From Leptospira sp. WS60.C2 (GTDB lineage Bacteria > Spirochaetota > Leptospiria > Leptospirales > Leptospiraceae): a stretch of DNA of 64,000 bases. Positions 27,558 to 36,539 of this stretch are shown piece after piece; within the stretch, counting starts at the first letter, position 1; each line of letters starts with the position of its first letter. A program made the translations under genes and the position numbers. The notes beneath the pieces are model-generated. The model saw only the letters and a program-made list of their open reading frames with translations. It searched no databases and had not been told where the DNA came from. The stretch spans positions 2,440,001 through 2,504,000 of the forward strand of contig NZ_CP162133.1 of NCBI RefSeq assembly GCF_040833955.1, read 5' to 3'.

Positions 27558-29399
27558 ATGAAAACACAAATTCGCAAACAAATCCTTGGACTTTTTTTGA
27601 TCTCACTTTTCTTCTTAGGCCCTTTCAAGATCGATGGGCAAACCGTCACTCTTCCAGAAAAAGAAAAAACTGAGACAGAGTCTCCCGCTGCGTCACCTGC
27701 TCTTCCACCAACCAATGAAGATGTTTCCAAACAATCGAAACCTTCTGAGGAAACAAGTGAGTATGTAAGCCCCATGAAGGGAAACCTGGCAAGTGAATAT
27801 TACCGAAGTTTTCAGATTACAAACAAACAAAAAAAATCCATCCAAGAGAACAAAAGCCTTTGGTTTGCCGATCGTTTTCGAGTCGGGTTTGGGCTTCGAC
27901 CCAAAGCTGACTCCTTATACAATACCGATTTTGACAGATCCACCTCGGACAATCGAAATACGATTAACAATCAAACACAATTTTATTTGATCGGTGATGT
28001 TTCACCTAACATTACCTTTAAACTTACCTTTCAGGATGTACGGTTATGGGGTGGAGAATTAACAGCAGGTTCATCCGATCAAAGGTTAGGCGTGATTTCG
28101 AATGCCGGTAATACAATCGACACAACTAGACAAAGAGAATTTGCGCTGAATAATTACACTGGATTCAGAGAGGCATTTTTAGATTTAAAAACAACAAACC
28201 AAATGTTTCGTGTTCGCACAGGTCGTCAGATCATTGACTTTGGGGATGGAAGGATTGTTGGTGCACGTAACGATAGTTTGAATGGCAACTCTTTTGATGC
28301 AGTCCGTACAACTCTTACAGTACAAAAACAAACGTTAGATGTATTTGGTGCGATTGTCAGCTCCGAAAACAATGCAAACAGTATGGTTTCGAATAATTCC
28401 ACAAGACTAGGTGGACCAGGGAATGCTTCCTTTTACGGAATTCATTATGGCATCAAACCATGGGAATGGTTAGGCATTGAAGTCTATAATTTCACTCTTT
28501 ATAAGCAGAGATTGAAAGCAACTAATACAACTCCTTATGGATCAGATATTTACTACAGGGACCCAGACCAGTTGAATACAACCGGTTTTCGTCTGACGAA
28601 TCGTACTAAAAGTAACTCACTGCCAAGAGAAACGGGAATCGATTGGATGGTGGAAGCAGCATGGCAAACAGGATTTACAGGAGAACGAGTTTCTCCTGAT
28701 TGGATCAACCAAGATGGTCGCTTTAAGACTAACAGAACAACAGGAGAACCTCCTCCTTTTTCAGAACCTGTTCGTTACAAGGCAAATATCGTATCAGCTC
28801 AGTTAGGTTATACCCCTGTCAAAGAATTTCGAATTGGAATCCAATATGTACAAGCATCCGGGGATCCCAATCGAAACGATAGCAGCAATGGAACGTATAA
28901 TCCTTTGTTTGCAACAAGAAGGATGGCTGGTGGTTCGATTCCTTTTGCGGGAGGAGGAAATTCTGGTTTAATTTTTTGGCAAAACATCAAAGACTATTCT
29001 CTCCATATTAAATATGAATCGCCCAAATGGGGAACATTCATAGTAAACCCTCATTGGTATTACAAGACAAAACTGCAAGATGGATATTATGATAATAACA
29101 ATTATGTTACTGGAAACAGATTAACAGGAGAAACTGCTTCCACTGAAGACTTTTTTAATGCAGAGGCGAACAATCCTAATCGTCCTCGATTGGGAAAACA
29201 TGTTGCAACTGAAATCAACTTGATTTATATCATCACACCATTTGAGAATGTTTCCTTTTGGTTTGGTGCAAGTTCCTTATATGCAGGAGATGCGATTCGA
29301 AACCAAAAGAATAATCCTTTTGAAACAGATCCATACAGAAGGTATGACTATAAACCTAACGCCAGTTTTTTTACCTTTCAAACAGTCTTCGCAATTTAA
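27558..29399 (+). CDS. Alginate-export-type outer membrane beta-barrel
   Basis: A 613-residue outer-membrane protein with a signal peptide ending near DGQTVT. A low-complexity Glu/Ser/Pro linker follows (about 33-75), then a large barrel from about residue 90 made of alternating aromatic and polar strands. Features of the alginate_exp family include FREAFLDLK, the GRQIIDFGDGRIVG motif at about 220-235 and a C-terminal Phe-containing strand (FFTFQTVFAI). AlgE-like porins carry anionic sugars or other small molecules out of or into the periplasm. The real substrate is unknown. It is divergent from eboA and its stop overlaps the TetR gene stop by 4 nt. Confidence 0.82.
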   Translation: MKTQIRKQILGLFLISLFFLGPFKIDGQTVTLPEKEKTETESPAASPALPPTNEDVSKQSKPSEETSEYVSPMKGNLASEYYRSFQITNKQKKSIQENKSLWFADRFRVGFGLRPKADSLYNTDFDRSTSDNRNTINNQTQFYLIGDVSPNITFKLTFQDVRLWGGELTAGSSDQRLGVISNAGNTIDTTRQREFALNNYTGFREAFLDLKTTNQMFRVRTGRQIIDFGDGRIVGARNDSLNGNSFDAVRTTLTVQKQTLDVFGAIVSSENNANSMVSNNSTRLGGPGNASFYGIHYGIKPWEWLGIEVYNFTLYKQRLKATNTTPYGSDIYYRDPDQLNTTGFRLTNRTKSNSLPRETGIDWMVEAAWQTGFTGERVSPDWINQDGRFKTNRTTGEPPPFSEPVRYKANIVSAQLGYTPVKEFRIGIQYVQASGDPNRNDSSNGTYNPLFATRRMAGGSIPFAGGGNSGLIFWQNIKDYSLHIKYESPKWGTFIVNPHWYYKTKLQDGYYDNNNYVTGNRLTGETASTEDFFNAEANNPNRPRLGKHVATEINLIYIITPFENVSFWFGASSLYAGDAIRNQKNNPFETDPYRRYDYKPNASFFTFQTVFAI

Positions 29400-30112
29400 G
29401 ACATCTTTCTATTTTTTGGCTTTGGATGAAATCCTTCTAGGATGATGTCCAAACCAAAATCAAAATTTTGTTTGCCATTGTATCTGCCGGTCGCTACTTC
29501 TTTTGACAAATGATAGAAGTAAGGTAATTCCTTTTGGTTGATCATCGGCAAATATTCTTTTGCTTTGCTTTCATAATCACTTGGATGAAAGGGAAAATTA
29601 AGCTCCTGCAATGTAAAACCGTAAATATGACTATCGATTGTATTGATGATATGGTCGGATTCTTTATAAGAAAAACCTGCCTGAACCAAACATCCCAACG
29701 TATCATTAAAAAAACGAAGCATAAAATCGCCAATATTGACTCTAGATACGAGAAGTAAGGTTAACCAAGGATGGATCATAAGAACACTTCTTACTGATTT
29801 CGCCCTTTTTTTCATCTCCAATTTCCAATCACCTTCCACTTTCGGCAAAACAAAATGTTTTACACAAGACTCGACCATCGCATCCAATAATCCATCTTTG
29901 TTTTGTACATGATTGTACAAAGACATAGCTTCCACACCTAACGAATTTGCTAAATTTCTCATGGAAAGAGATTCGATTCCATGACGATCCGCATAGGAAA
30001 TGGCAGATTCGATCACAAGTTCTTTCGTTAAGATATTCCTTGCTTTAGGAGTTTTCTTTTTTGCTGCCAATCCTTTCTTTACCCTTCTCTTTTGAATACG
30101 GATACCAATCAC
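29396..30112 (-). CDS. TetR/AcrR-family transcriptional regulator
   Basis: A 238-residue TetR-type repressor with a Lys/Arg-rich N-terminal tail (about 1-25). The HTH is at about 40-75 (LSMRNLANSLGVEAMSLYNHVQNKDGLLDAM), and the TetR_C-type ligand domain follows. The DNA-binding helix resembles TetR class proteins (AMSLYNHV). It is divergently oriented to a quinone-reductase-like oxidoreductase gene 107 nt away. A perfect 7-1-7 palindrome lies in the gap and probably serves as operator for that gene, for itself, or for both. Confidence 0.85.
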   Translation of the reverse strand: MIGIRIQKRRVKKGLAAKKKTPKARNILTKELVIESAISYADRHGIESLSMRNLANSLGVEAMSLYNHVQNKDGLLDAMVESCVKHFVLPKVEGDWKLEMKKRAKSVRSVLMIHPWLTLLLVSRVNIGDFMLRFFNDTLGCLVQAGFSYKESDHIINTIDSHIYGFTLQELNFPFHPSDYESKAKEYLPMINQKELPYFYHLSKEVATGRYNGKQNFDFGLDIILEGFHPKPKNRKMS

Positions 30113-30178
30113 CTATCATAAAATCCACTACTAAATGAACAAAACTTTTATACCTATGGAAATATATTTCGTTGACAT

Positions 30179-30193
30179 ACTTACACTGTAAGT
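30179..30193. promoter_or_regulatory. Likely TetR operator
   Basis: ACTTACACTGTAAGT is a perfect 7-1-7 palindrome. It begins 2 nt after a TTGACA hexamer (30172-30177), so a bound repressor would block a promoter of the downstream oxidoreductase. Confidence 0.7.
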
Positions 30194-30219
30194 TAATTCC
30201 TTAAAAAGGAGCGATTCAC

Positions 30220-31185
30220 TTGAAAGTAATTACCAATCGAAAGTATGGACCACCCGAAGTCTTAAGACTAGAGGAATGGGAAACCCCGATACCAAAAGAG
30301 AATGAAATTCGAGTCAAAATTATCAATACAACGGTCAACTCGGGTGATTGGCGCGTTCGAAAGCCAGATCCAAACATAGCACGATTGTATTTTGGGCTCT
30401 TTAAACCAAGATCCGTTGTTTTAGGACTGAGCTTTGCTGGGCTTGTGGATACGGTTGGAACGAAGGTTTCTACCTTTCAAGTAGGCGATCGAGTCGTTGG
30501 CTCCACTGGAATGAAAATGGGAACTTATGCCGAATATACTTGTATTCCTGAAACTGGAATTGTGACCAAACTTCCCAAAGAAATTTCTTTTGCAGAGGGA
30601 GCAGGAATTTCCTTCGGTGGATTCACTGCTCTCGACTTTATCCAAAAATGCAACGTGCAAACGAACCAATCGATCCTTATTTATGGAGCGTCTAGTTCCG
30701 TAGGTTCCGCTGCGATCCAATTAGCAAAACATTTCGGTGCACATGTAACAACCGTTTGTAGCAAAGGAAACATCCCTTTGATGAAGTCATTGGGAGCCGA
30801 TGAACCTTTAGACTATGATCAGTATTTTTCTACAAATCACACTAAAGAATATGACATCGTTTTTGAATGTGTGGGAAAAACAGAAATTCAAAACAATTTA
30901 AAACATCTAAAAAAAGGTGGAAACTTGGTTTTGGTAGGAGCTTCCTTTCGACAAATGTGGCAAGCATTATGGATTTCCATTTTCAAAAGAATCAAAATTC
31001 ACTTTGGACCCATAAAAGAATCCATAGAAAATCTTAATTTTCTCCTAACGTTAGCCACTCTTGGAAAGATCAAAGTCAATATTGATAAAGTCTATCCGTT
31101 AGAGGAAATGGCAGAAGCGCATCGGTATGTGGAAGCTGGACACAAAAAAGGTAATGTTGTGATTCAGGTGGAAAAGACAAAATAA
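30220..31185 (+). CDS. NAD(P)-dependent medium-chain oxidoreductase (quinone reductase-like)
   Basis: A 321-residue zinc-independent medium-chain dehydrogenase/reductase. The N-terminal GroES-like domain includes VNSGDWRVRKPDP and GLSFAGLVDTVG. The Rossmann domain carries ILIYGASSSVGSAAIQLAK. No catalytic zinc ligands are seen, which fits the quinone reductase branch using NADPH. The start is TTG, 9 nt after a strong AAAAGGAG ribosome site. Divergent arrangement with a TetR repressor suggests induction by a xenobiotic or a reactive carbonyl. Confidence 0.87.
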   Translation: MKVITNRKYGPPEVLRLEEWETPIPKENEIRVKIINTTVNSGDWRVRKPDPNIARLYFGLFKPRSVVLGLSFAGLVDTVGTKVSTFQVGDRVVGSTGMKMGTYAEYTCIPETGIVTKLPKEISFAEGAGISFGGFTALDFIQKCNVQTNQSILIYGASSSVGSAAIQLAKHFGAHVTTVCSKGNIPLMKSLGADEPLDYDQYFSTNHTKEYDIVFECVGKTEIQNNLKHLKKGGNLVLVGASFRQMWQALWISIFKRIKIHFGPIKESIENLNFLLTLATLGKIKVNIDKVYPLEEMAEAHRYVEAGHKKGNVVIQVEKTK

Positions 31186-31197
31186 AGAAAAAAACCA

Positions 31198-31225
31198 GTC
31201 TCACCTAATCCTATCTAGGTGAGAC
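31198..31225 (-). terminator. Rho-independent terminator for the Cys-rich protein gene
   Basis: The perfect 10-bp arms GTCTCACCTA and TAGGTGAGAC enclose an 8-nt loop. On the minus strand the stem is followed by TGGTTTTTTT. No T-run follows on the plus strand, so it mainly ends the minus-strand gene. Confidence 0.82.
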
Positions 31226-31235
31226 GTAAACAAAC

Positions 31236-31523
31236 CTAATTCATTTTAAACATCGATGGTTTGTCTTGTTTTTTGGACTGAGAAAATGTGAGGTCTTCAT
31301 AAACTCGATCGGTTTTACAGACTTTCACATTGGCGGCCGTTGAGCAGGAAGCCGTTCCTGAAATTTTACAACCCTTTGCTTCACAAGCCTTCCTGTCATT
31401 TCCACGACATTGTTGGCAACCGTTTGTACTTCCATTTCCACACAGAAAACAATCTTCCGCAAACGCTGCTGTTGATGAAAATAAAACCACCAACGCAAAA
31501 CTAAACGAGACCAATGTTCTCAT
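31236..31523 (-). CDS. Small cysteine-rich exported protein
   Basis: A 95-residue protein with a clear signal peptide (AAFA followed by EDC). The mature region, about 73 residues, contains nine cysteines, including CFLCG and CQQC, so disulfides or metal binding are likely. The start follows an AGGAGA ribosome site. The function is unrecognised. It stands alone between convergent and same-strand genes and has its own strong terminator, suggesting separate expression. Confidence 0.7.
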   Translation of the reverse strand: MRTLVSFSFALVVLFSSTAAFAEDCFLCGNGSTNGCQQCRGNDRKACEAKGCKISGTASCSTAANVKVCKTDRVYEDLTFSQSKKQDKPSMFKMN

Positions 31524-31604
31524 ATATTCTCCTATTCACCAAATCCTATAATTGGATGAGAAAGAAAATCGTATGGATTATAAAGATTTTTACAAACATA
31601 ATTT

Positions 31605-32435
31605 TTACTTTGGTACGGGAGGGATTACATAAAATAAGATCGCAAAAAAATGACAAATACTTCCTGACAATACAAAGAGATGCCAGATGGCATGATTGAG
31701 CGGCAAACGATCCCAAAGATAAAAAATCACACCAAACGTATAACTAAGTCCACCAGCCACAAGCCAAGTCATCCCACCAACACCAATGGCAACTCGAATG
31801 TCTTTGATTACAAAAATGGCAAGCCAGCCCATAATGATGTAGACAGCCACTCGAAGTCCGCTGTATTTTCCAGGAAACAATAATAACAAAAGGACACCAA
31901 GAATCGCAAGGATCCAAATCACTCCAAACAATACCCATCCCCATTCCGAATTTTCTCGCAAACTAACAAGCGTAAATGGAGTATATGTTCCAGCAATTAG
32001 GAAATAGATCGAAGCATGGTCAATCACCTTAAACACTCGTTTTGTGGCAGTATGATAAATTCCATGGTAAAGTGTCGATGCTAAATATAAGATCACTAAA
32101 GTGGCACCGTAAATGGTAGCGCTGACAATATGCCAAATGTCACCATAAAGGATCGCCATGGTGAGTAGGACAGAAAGTCCAGCAATGCTAAGCCCCCCAC
32201 CGATTCCGTGAGTCACGGCATTTGCAATTTCATGTCCTATGGTGTATTCATGAACCGTGTCAATAAGATCCTGAATGGGAGAATGGTTCTCCGTTGTTTG
32301 TGAGGAAGAAGGCGGAACAAAATGTGGTTCTCGATTTTTGACAGGAGTTACTTTGTTTTTGGATCGTTTCGAGGACTGGGCTATTTTTGACTTTTTCTTA
32401 GTTGACGGTTTTTGTTTCGCTTTTTTGGCTTTCAT
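31605..32435 (-). CDS. Hemolysin III / PAQR-family membrane protein
   Basis: A 276-residue seven-helix membrane protein of the YqfA/hemolysin III (PAQR-related) family. Family motifs are NAVTHGIGGGLSI in helix 1, LYHG in ASTLYHGIYH, the IDHASIYFLIAGTYTPF segment, and a late HAIWHLFVLSGSICHF, whose histidines are likely zinc ligands. The N-terminal 55 residues are unusually Lys/Ser/Pro-rich and have no counterpart in typical ~215-residue homologues. Family members are sometimes called hemolysins but more likely act in membrane lipid homeostasis. Confidence 0.87.
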   Translation of the reverse strand: MKAKKAKQKPSTKKKSKIAQSSKRSKNKVTPVKNREPHFVPPSSSQTTENHSPIQDLIDTVHEYTIGHEIANAVTHGIGGGLSIAGLSVLLTMAILYGDIWHIVSATIYGATLVILYLASTLYHGIYHTATKRVFKVIDHASIYFLIAGTYTPFTLVSLRENSEWGWVLFGVIWILAILGVLLLLLFPGKYSGLRVAVYIIMGWLAIFVIKDIRVAIGVGGMTWLVAGGLSYTFGVIFYLWDRLPLNHAIWHLFVLSGSICHFFAILFYVIPPVPK

Positions 32436-32585
32436 TTGTTTTAACTGCTTGGATTTGACTCTAATTTTATAAGAAGGTCAATCGAAAGAAAAGTTTCAAA
32501 AATGAATCGGTAGGGACAAAATTTACGGGTTGCGAAATTGGGTATTTGTATCCTTTCCCAAATGCATAGATTGGATGTTTGTGAT

Positions 32586-32637
32586 GATGGATCCAAAGGA
32601 GAACCGATATGCTCTTTGTTTCTCACTTGGATCCATC
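32586..32637. other. Long imperfect inverted repeat
   Basis: Two 18-nt arms (32586-32603 and 32620-32637) match at 16 positions around a 16-nt loop; both contain GATGGATCCAA. No T-run follows on either strand. It lies in the 240-nt gap between the EF-hand and hemolysin III genes, where no gene was seen. Confidence 0.65.
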
Positions 32638-32675
32638 CAACAGAAACAATCGATTCTCCCATCAATCAGTTCAGA

Positions 32676-33005
32676 TCATTCTGAATCTTTGGTGTCGATT
32701 TTCTCTTTCCTTTGTTTTTTGTTTTCCTTCGCCTTGTCCTTCATTTTCTCTTTTTGGTCCATTCGTTTCTCTTTTAATTCTTCGAAGGAAATAGAACCAT
32801 CAGCATCTTTGTCCAATTCTTGGAAAAAACCATCATGGAATTTTTGCCATTCTTCCTTTGTTACTTTTTTGTCACCATCTGTATCCATTTTTTTAAAGTG
32901 GTCTTGTGCCATCATACGTCTTCCCTGACCGTTGTTTGGTTGCGCCAAAAGTGAAAAAGAAATAAGAAGAGAAAATCCTAAAGTGAGCCGAATCATCGTT
33001 TTCAT
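32676..33005 (-). CDS. Secreted EF-hand protein
   Basis: A 109-residue exported protein with a signal peptide ending LLAQP. Two EF-hand loops follow at about residues 40-52 (DTDGDKKVTKEEW) and 65-77 (DKDADGSISFEEL). Both keep the acidic ligands for calcium. The last 30 residues are very Lys/Glu-rich and probably helical. The start follows GAGG. It could be a periplasmic calcium buffer or sensor. No partner is evident nearby. Confidence 0.85.
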   Translation of the reverse strand: MKTMIRLTLGFSLLISFSLLAQPNNGQGRRMMAQDHFKKMDTDGDKKVTKEEWQKFHDGFFQELDKDADGSISFEELKEKRMDQKEKMKDKAKENKKQRKEKIDTKDSE

Positions 33006-33115
33006 AAAAAACCTCTACCAAAAGGATAGGTGACAAAAAAAGTTTCGTCAACCTCTTTGATCGATGATTTTAAAATGAATCCTTTCAGATTAGAATGATT
33101 CCAAATGTTCTAGTT

Positions 33116-33778
33116 TTATTTTTTGGGTTCAAAACGTTCGGGAAAATAATTCATTAAATAGGAGATGGTTGCTTTTTTTGCCTCACCGACCATCCAAGGA
33201 GTGAAATCACCATATGTTTGGTATGAGAGTTTTAATAAGGAATCGGCAATTGATATGGCAACTCCAAAAACTTGGTCTAAGATGTCCAAGTTTTTCAATT
33301 GGAATTTTTCGTATAATCCTTGTTTGGTTATATTTGCCAATTTTCGATCTAATTCTTGTCCCACTAACATCATCTCAGGGTTACACATCCGATAGCCATA
33401 GATGAGTCTCGGAAAAGCTACCTCTGAATTGGTGACTTCCACTGCTACATCGATCGACTTTTCAATGTATTCTTTCCATGATTGAAATTTTTCTTTTTGT
33501 AAAACAATGAGTTTTTCTATCATACCTTCGGAGTGTAATAAACGAATGCCATGAAAGATAGCCTCAACATTCGGAAAAAAATGATAGGCAGAAGGTCTAG
33601 GAATTTTTGCTTTTTTACAAATGTCAGCAAAACTAATTTCCTCAGGATTTTTTTCCCGCAGTAGCTCGAATGCCACTGACAAAAGCTGAGCTCTACGATT
33701 CCTTCCTTGTTTGCTTGTAAATTTAAATGGTCTCGAAGCTAGATCAGGCGAAAGGGATGCCCCTAACAATTTGTCCAT
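33116..33778 (-). CDS. TetR/AcrR-family transcriptional regulator
   Basis: A 220-residue TetR-type regulator. The HTH covers about residues 40-72 (ISFADICKKAKIPRPSAYHFFPNVEAIF). The C-terminal domain is long and helical and resembles no specific class. It is transcribed away from the ceramidase remnant and ends before a spacer that precedes the EF-hand gene. The target is unknown. Confidence 0.85.
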   Translation of the reverse strand: MDKLLGASLSPDLASRPFKFTSKQGRNRRAQLLSVAFELLREKNPEEISFADICKKAKIPRPSAYHFFPNVEAIFHGIRLLHSEGMIEKLIVLQKEKFQSWKEYIEKSIDVAVEVTNSEVAFPRLIYGYRMCNPEMMLVGQELDRKLANITKQGLYEKFQLKNLDILDQVFGVAISIADSLLKLSYQTYGDFTPWMVGEAKKATISYLMNYFPERFEPKK

Positions 33779-33823
33779 GATACGAGCTTACTTATAAATC
33801 CTACTTAGTCAATCCCGATGCAA

Positions 33824-33852
33824 AGAAAAAACCTGACTCTCTTAGAGCCAGG
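33824..33852 (-). terminator. Rho-independent terminator after the ceramidase remnant
   Basis: A CCTGACTCT / AGAGCCAGG hairpin with one mismatch and a 3-nt loop is followed on the minus strand by TTTTTT. Confidence 0.75.
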
Positions 33853-33874
33853 CAAATCAATCGTTTAGATGTTC

Positions 33875-34336
33875 CTATTGGATTGTAAATTGATTCGTGA
33901 CTATTCCTTGGTAGGAACTAATCGCACCAGTCCAACCTGATTTCCAATGACCTCGGTGACGAATTCGGAACGCACCTTTTGGAAAAGAAGTTGTGTCCCA
34001 AGTTGTCTTGATTTTTGAATAGGCAATACCATCACTTAGCCATCTATATGTTTTTGAAGGATCATTGTCTCTGGCAATGACAATCCAATTGGAACCATTT
34101 TGACGTTCGATATCAGCGAAACTACTTCCAATGAGCATATTATTTTTTGGATGACCTCCCCAGAAAACAGCTGTTACTTTTGATCCACTAGGATCAGAGG
34201 AATGTGGTTGTGTGACGACATTCCCAAAACTTTTGAACAATGATACATCATCAAAACGACACCAGTCTGCAATGTGACTTGGAAGTTCGTTAGGTCTGGC
34301 GGACTCGGCCCATTGGGAACTGTCGATCCCTTCCAA
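33875..34336 (-). pseudogene. 3' remnant of a neutral ceramidase gene
   Basis: This 153-residue reading frame resembles only the C-terminal immunoglobulin-like domain of neutral/alkaline non-lysosomal ceramidases, enzymes that split ceramide into sphingosine and fatty acid and are usually 650-700 residues long. Matching features are FKSFGNVVTQP, the FWGGHPKNN segment, YRW, and FRIRHRGHWKSG near the end. The frame opens only to about 34378 with no good start; the listed start is a TTG. The catalytic domain is absent and the upstream DNA encodes a different gene on the plus strand, so the gene has lost its 5' part. A terminator survives downstream. Confidence 0.7.
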
Positions 34337-34417
34337 TCGTACACTGCCTTTCCAAGGGAATCGATCTCCTTTCCCGATTTACAGAAAAGTCATGTCTCTG
34401 AAACGCTGTTCTTAACT

Positions 34418-35407
34418 GTGGAATTGTCGATTTTAGATTTAGTTTTCATCAACCAAGGCCAAACTGCGAGAGACGCAATCCAAAATAGCGTCCAAGTGGC
34501 ACAAGCAGCAGAGGAATTTGGTTACCACCGAATTTGGATCGCAGAACATCACAACTTTCCCTCAATCGCAAGCGCTGCTACATCCGTGGTGATCGGACAC
34601 ATTGCTGGTGCTACCAAGTCCATTCGTGTGGGAGCTGGCGGGATCATGTTACCAAACCATTCACCTCTAGTGATCGCAGAACAATTCGGAACTCTAGAAA
34701 GTTTGTATCCCAATCGAATTGATTTAGGATTGGGTAGAGCTCCTGGCACAGACCAACTCACCTTACGAGCGTTAAGACGCGATCCCATGGCATCACAACA
34801 TTTCCCTGAAGACGTAAAAGAACTTTTGCATTTATTATCGTCTGAATCCAACAACGACAGCGTAAAAGCAATCCCTGGGATTGGAACCAATGTACCAGTT
34901 TGGATTTTGGGATCGAGTTTATTTGGAGCACAACTTGCGGCATTACTCGGTTTGCCATTTGCGTTTGCTTCCCATTTTGCACCCAACTATTTAAAAGATG
35001 CGATCCAAATTTACCAGAAACAATTTCGACCCTCAAAATACTTACAAGAACCATACGTGATGATGGCAATGAATGTGGTAGCAGCCGATACAGAGGAAGA
35101 AGCAGAATTTTTATTTACGAGTGTCCAACAATCTTTTTTGGGAATTTTACGAAACAGACGGGCACCCTTTCCACCTCCTGTTCCATCGATGGATCCACTT
35201 TGGTCGGAACCGGAAAAACAAATGGCAAATCAAATGTTATCGATTTCTGCCGTTGGAACCAAATTGAAGGTCCAAGCCAAAATCAAAAACCTGCTTCAAG
35301 ACATCAAGGTCAATGAACTTATGATTGTATCTTCCATCTTTGATACAAAAAAACGAATTCGATCTTTGGAAATCCTAATGGAAATCCAAGATCAAATTGA
35401 AACTTAA
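34418..35407 (+). CDS. LLM-class flavin-dependent oxidoreductase
   Basis: A 329-residue luciferase-like monooxygenase family protein. It begins ELSILDL, as expected for the group whose members open with SVLDL. The family core follows: [21 protein letters not shown] and [22 protein letters not shown], then [11 protein letters not shown]. These bind FMN or F420 in homologues. The start is uncertain: GTG 34418 is chosen because homology begins there, but TTG 34424 is also possible and neither has a strong ribosome site. A longer in-frame extension back to 34274 overlaps the ceramidase remnant and is not convincing. Confidence 0.84.
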   Translation: MELSILDLVFINQGQTARDAIQNSVQVAQAAEEFGYHRIWIAEHHNFPSIASAATSVVIGHIAGATKSIRVGAGGIMLPNHSPLVIAEQFGTLESLYPNRIDLGLGRAPGTDQLTLRALRRDPMASQHFPEDVKELLHLLSSESNNDSVKAIPGIGTNVPVWILGSSLFGAQLAALLGLPFAFASHFAPNYLKDAIQIYQKQFRPSKYLQEPYVMMAMNVVAADTEEEAEFLFTSVQQSFLGILRNRRAPFPPPVPSMDPLWSEPEKQMANQMLSISAVGTKLKVQAKIKNLLQDIKVNELMIVSSIFDTKKRIRSLEILMEIQDQIET

Positions 35408-35431
35408 GTGATTGTTTCTAAATCACAATTT
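35408..35431 (+). terminator. Possible weak terminator
   Basis: GTGATT and AATCAC pair around a 7-nt loop and are followed by AATTTT just after the oxidoreductase stop. The stem is short and AT-rich. Confidence 0.4.
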
Positions 35432-35505
35432 TATAGTTTCTTTTTTTCATTTTAGATTACAATCGATTTCTAAGTCATTCATTAGAATTGAGGGATTGTT
35501 TACGA

Positions 35506-36534
35506 ATGAAGCTACAAAGTAAAATCTACACATCATTACTCATTGGCATTTTTCTTTTTTCCTTTGATGCTTGCGAGCGCGGTTACATTCGTTCCAGTTT
35601 AAAGGAACGATTCCAAAAGAAAATGAAAGAACAACCTGCACCTCTTGCGTCTTCAGACCGAACACAAACCATAACCACGCCAGGTGATTATGTTTTTTCA
35701 ATCGTTTTGCAGGACATTCCACGGTATTACAAAGTACATGTTCCCAAAAGTTATTCTGGATCTAATAGTGTTCCCCTACTCTTTGTTTTTCACGGAGGTG
35801 GTGGTGATATGGAAATACAGTCCAAAGAAGAATTTTACCACCAAATTTCAAAATCGGAAGAAAATGGACATATCGCTGTTTTTCCAAACGGTTATAGCCT
35901 TTATCCATCTGGAAAGTTTGCCACTTGGAATGCAGGAAACTGTTGTGGAGAAGCAAAAAAACAAAATATAGATGATATTGGGTTTGTAAAGTCGATCCTA
36001 AACCACCTAACACAAAAATTAAATATTGATCAATCCAAGATCTATTCTACTGGAATGTCCAATGGAGCGATGATGTCTTACCAACTTGCATGTTTTTTGA
36101 CCGAAAATTTTACAGCCATCACTGCTGTTGCTGGAACAGACAATACAATCAATTGTAAACCCACAAAACCAATTTCCATCTTTCATATTCACGCAAAAAA
36201 CGATGAAAAAGTTTTATATTTCGGAGGAGCGGGCGATAGTTTTCCAGACAGAACTGTCATCACTGATTTTGTTTCTGTCCCTAAAACAATTGCTAAGTGG
36301 GTAGAGTTTAACGGTTGTATTACAAAAGCAAAGATTGTATTGGAAAAAAAAGGTGTGTCTTGTGAAGAATATTCCGAGTGCAAAAATGGGGTCAAAGTCA
36401 GGCTTTGTGTCACGGAAGATGGAGGGCATTCTTGGCCTGGCGGTAAAAAACCTTCCTTTTTATTTGGCGGAAAAGCACCGACAAATGTAATCAAAGCAAA
36501 TGACGAGATGTGGGATTTTTTCAAATCCCTTTGA
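35506..36534 (+). CDS. PHB-depolymerase-family esterase, exported
   Basis: A 342-residue alpha/beta-hydrolase of the LpqC/PHB-depolymerase esterase family. An N-terminal signal ends near FDACERG, a possible but poor lipobox. Characteristic segments are LLFVFHGGGGD (oxyanion region), WNAGNCCGEA, the nucleophile elbow YSTGMSNGAMMSY (GMSNG), and GGHSWPGG containing the catalytic His. Substrates may include feruloyl esters, acetyl-xylan or short polyesters. ATG 35506 is chosen because it begins the signal peptide; a GAGG lies 12 nt before it, and an in-frame TTG is 18 nt upstream. Confidence 0.83.
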   Translation: MKLQSKIYTSLLIGIFLFSFDACERGYIRSSLKERFQKKMKEQPAPLASSDRTQTITTPGDYVFSIVLQDIPRYYKVHVPKSYSGSNSVPLLFVFHGGGGDMEIQSKEEFYHQISKSEENGHIAVFPNGYSLYPSGKFATWNAGNCCGEAKKQNIDDIGFVKSILNHLTQKLNIDQSKIYSTGMSNGAMMSYQLACFLTENFTAITAVAGTDNTINCKPTKPISIFHIHAKNDEKVLYFGGAGDSFPDRTVITDFVSVPKTIAKWVEFNGCITKAKIVLEKKGVSCEEYSECKNGVKVRLCVTEDGGHSWPGGKKPSFLFGGKAPTNVIKANDEMWDFFKSL

Positions 36535-36539
36535 GATTT

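Noticed and set aside
34274..34417. N-terminal extension of the flavin oxidoreductase
   Set aside because: Overlaps the ceramidase remnant, and family similarity begins only near 34418.
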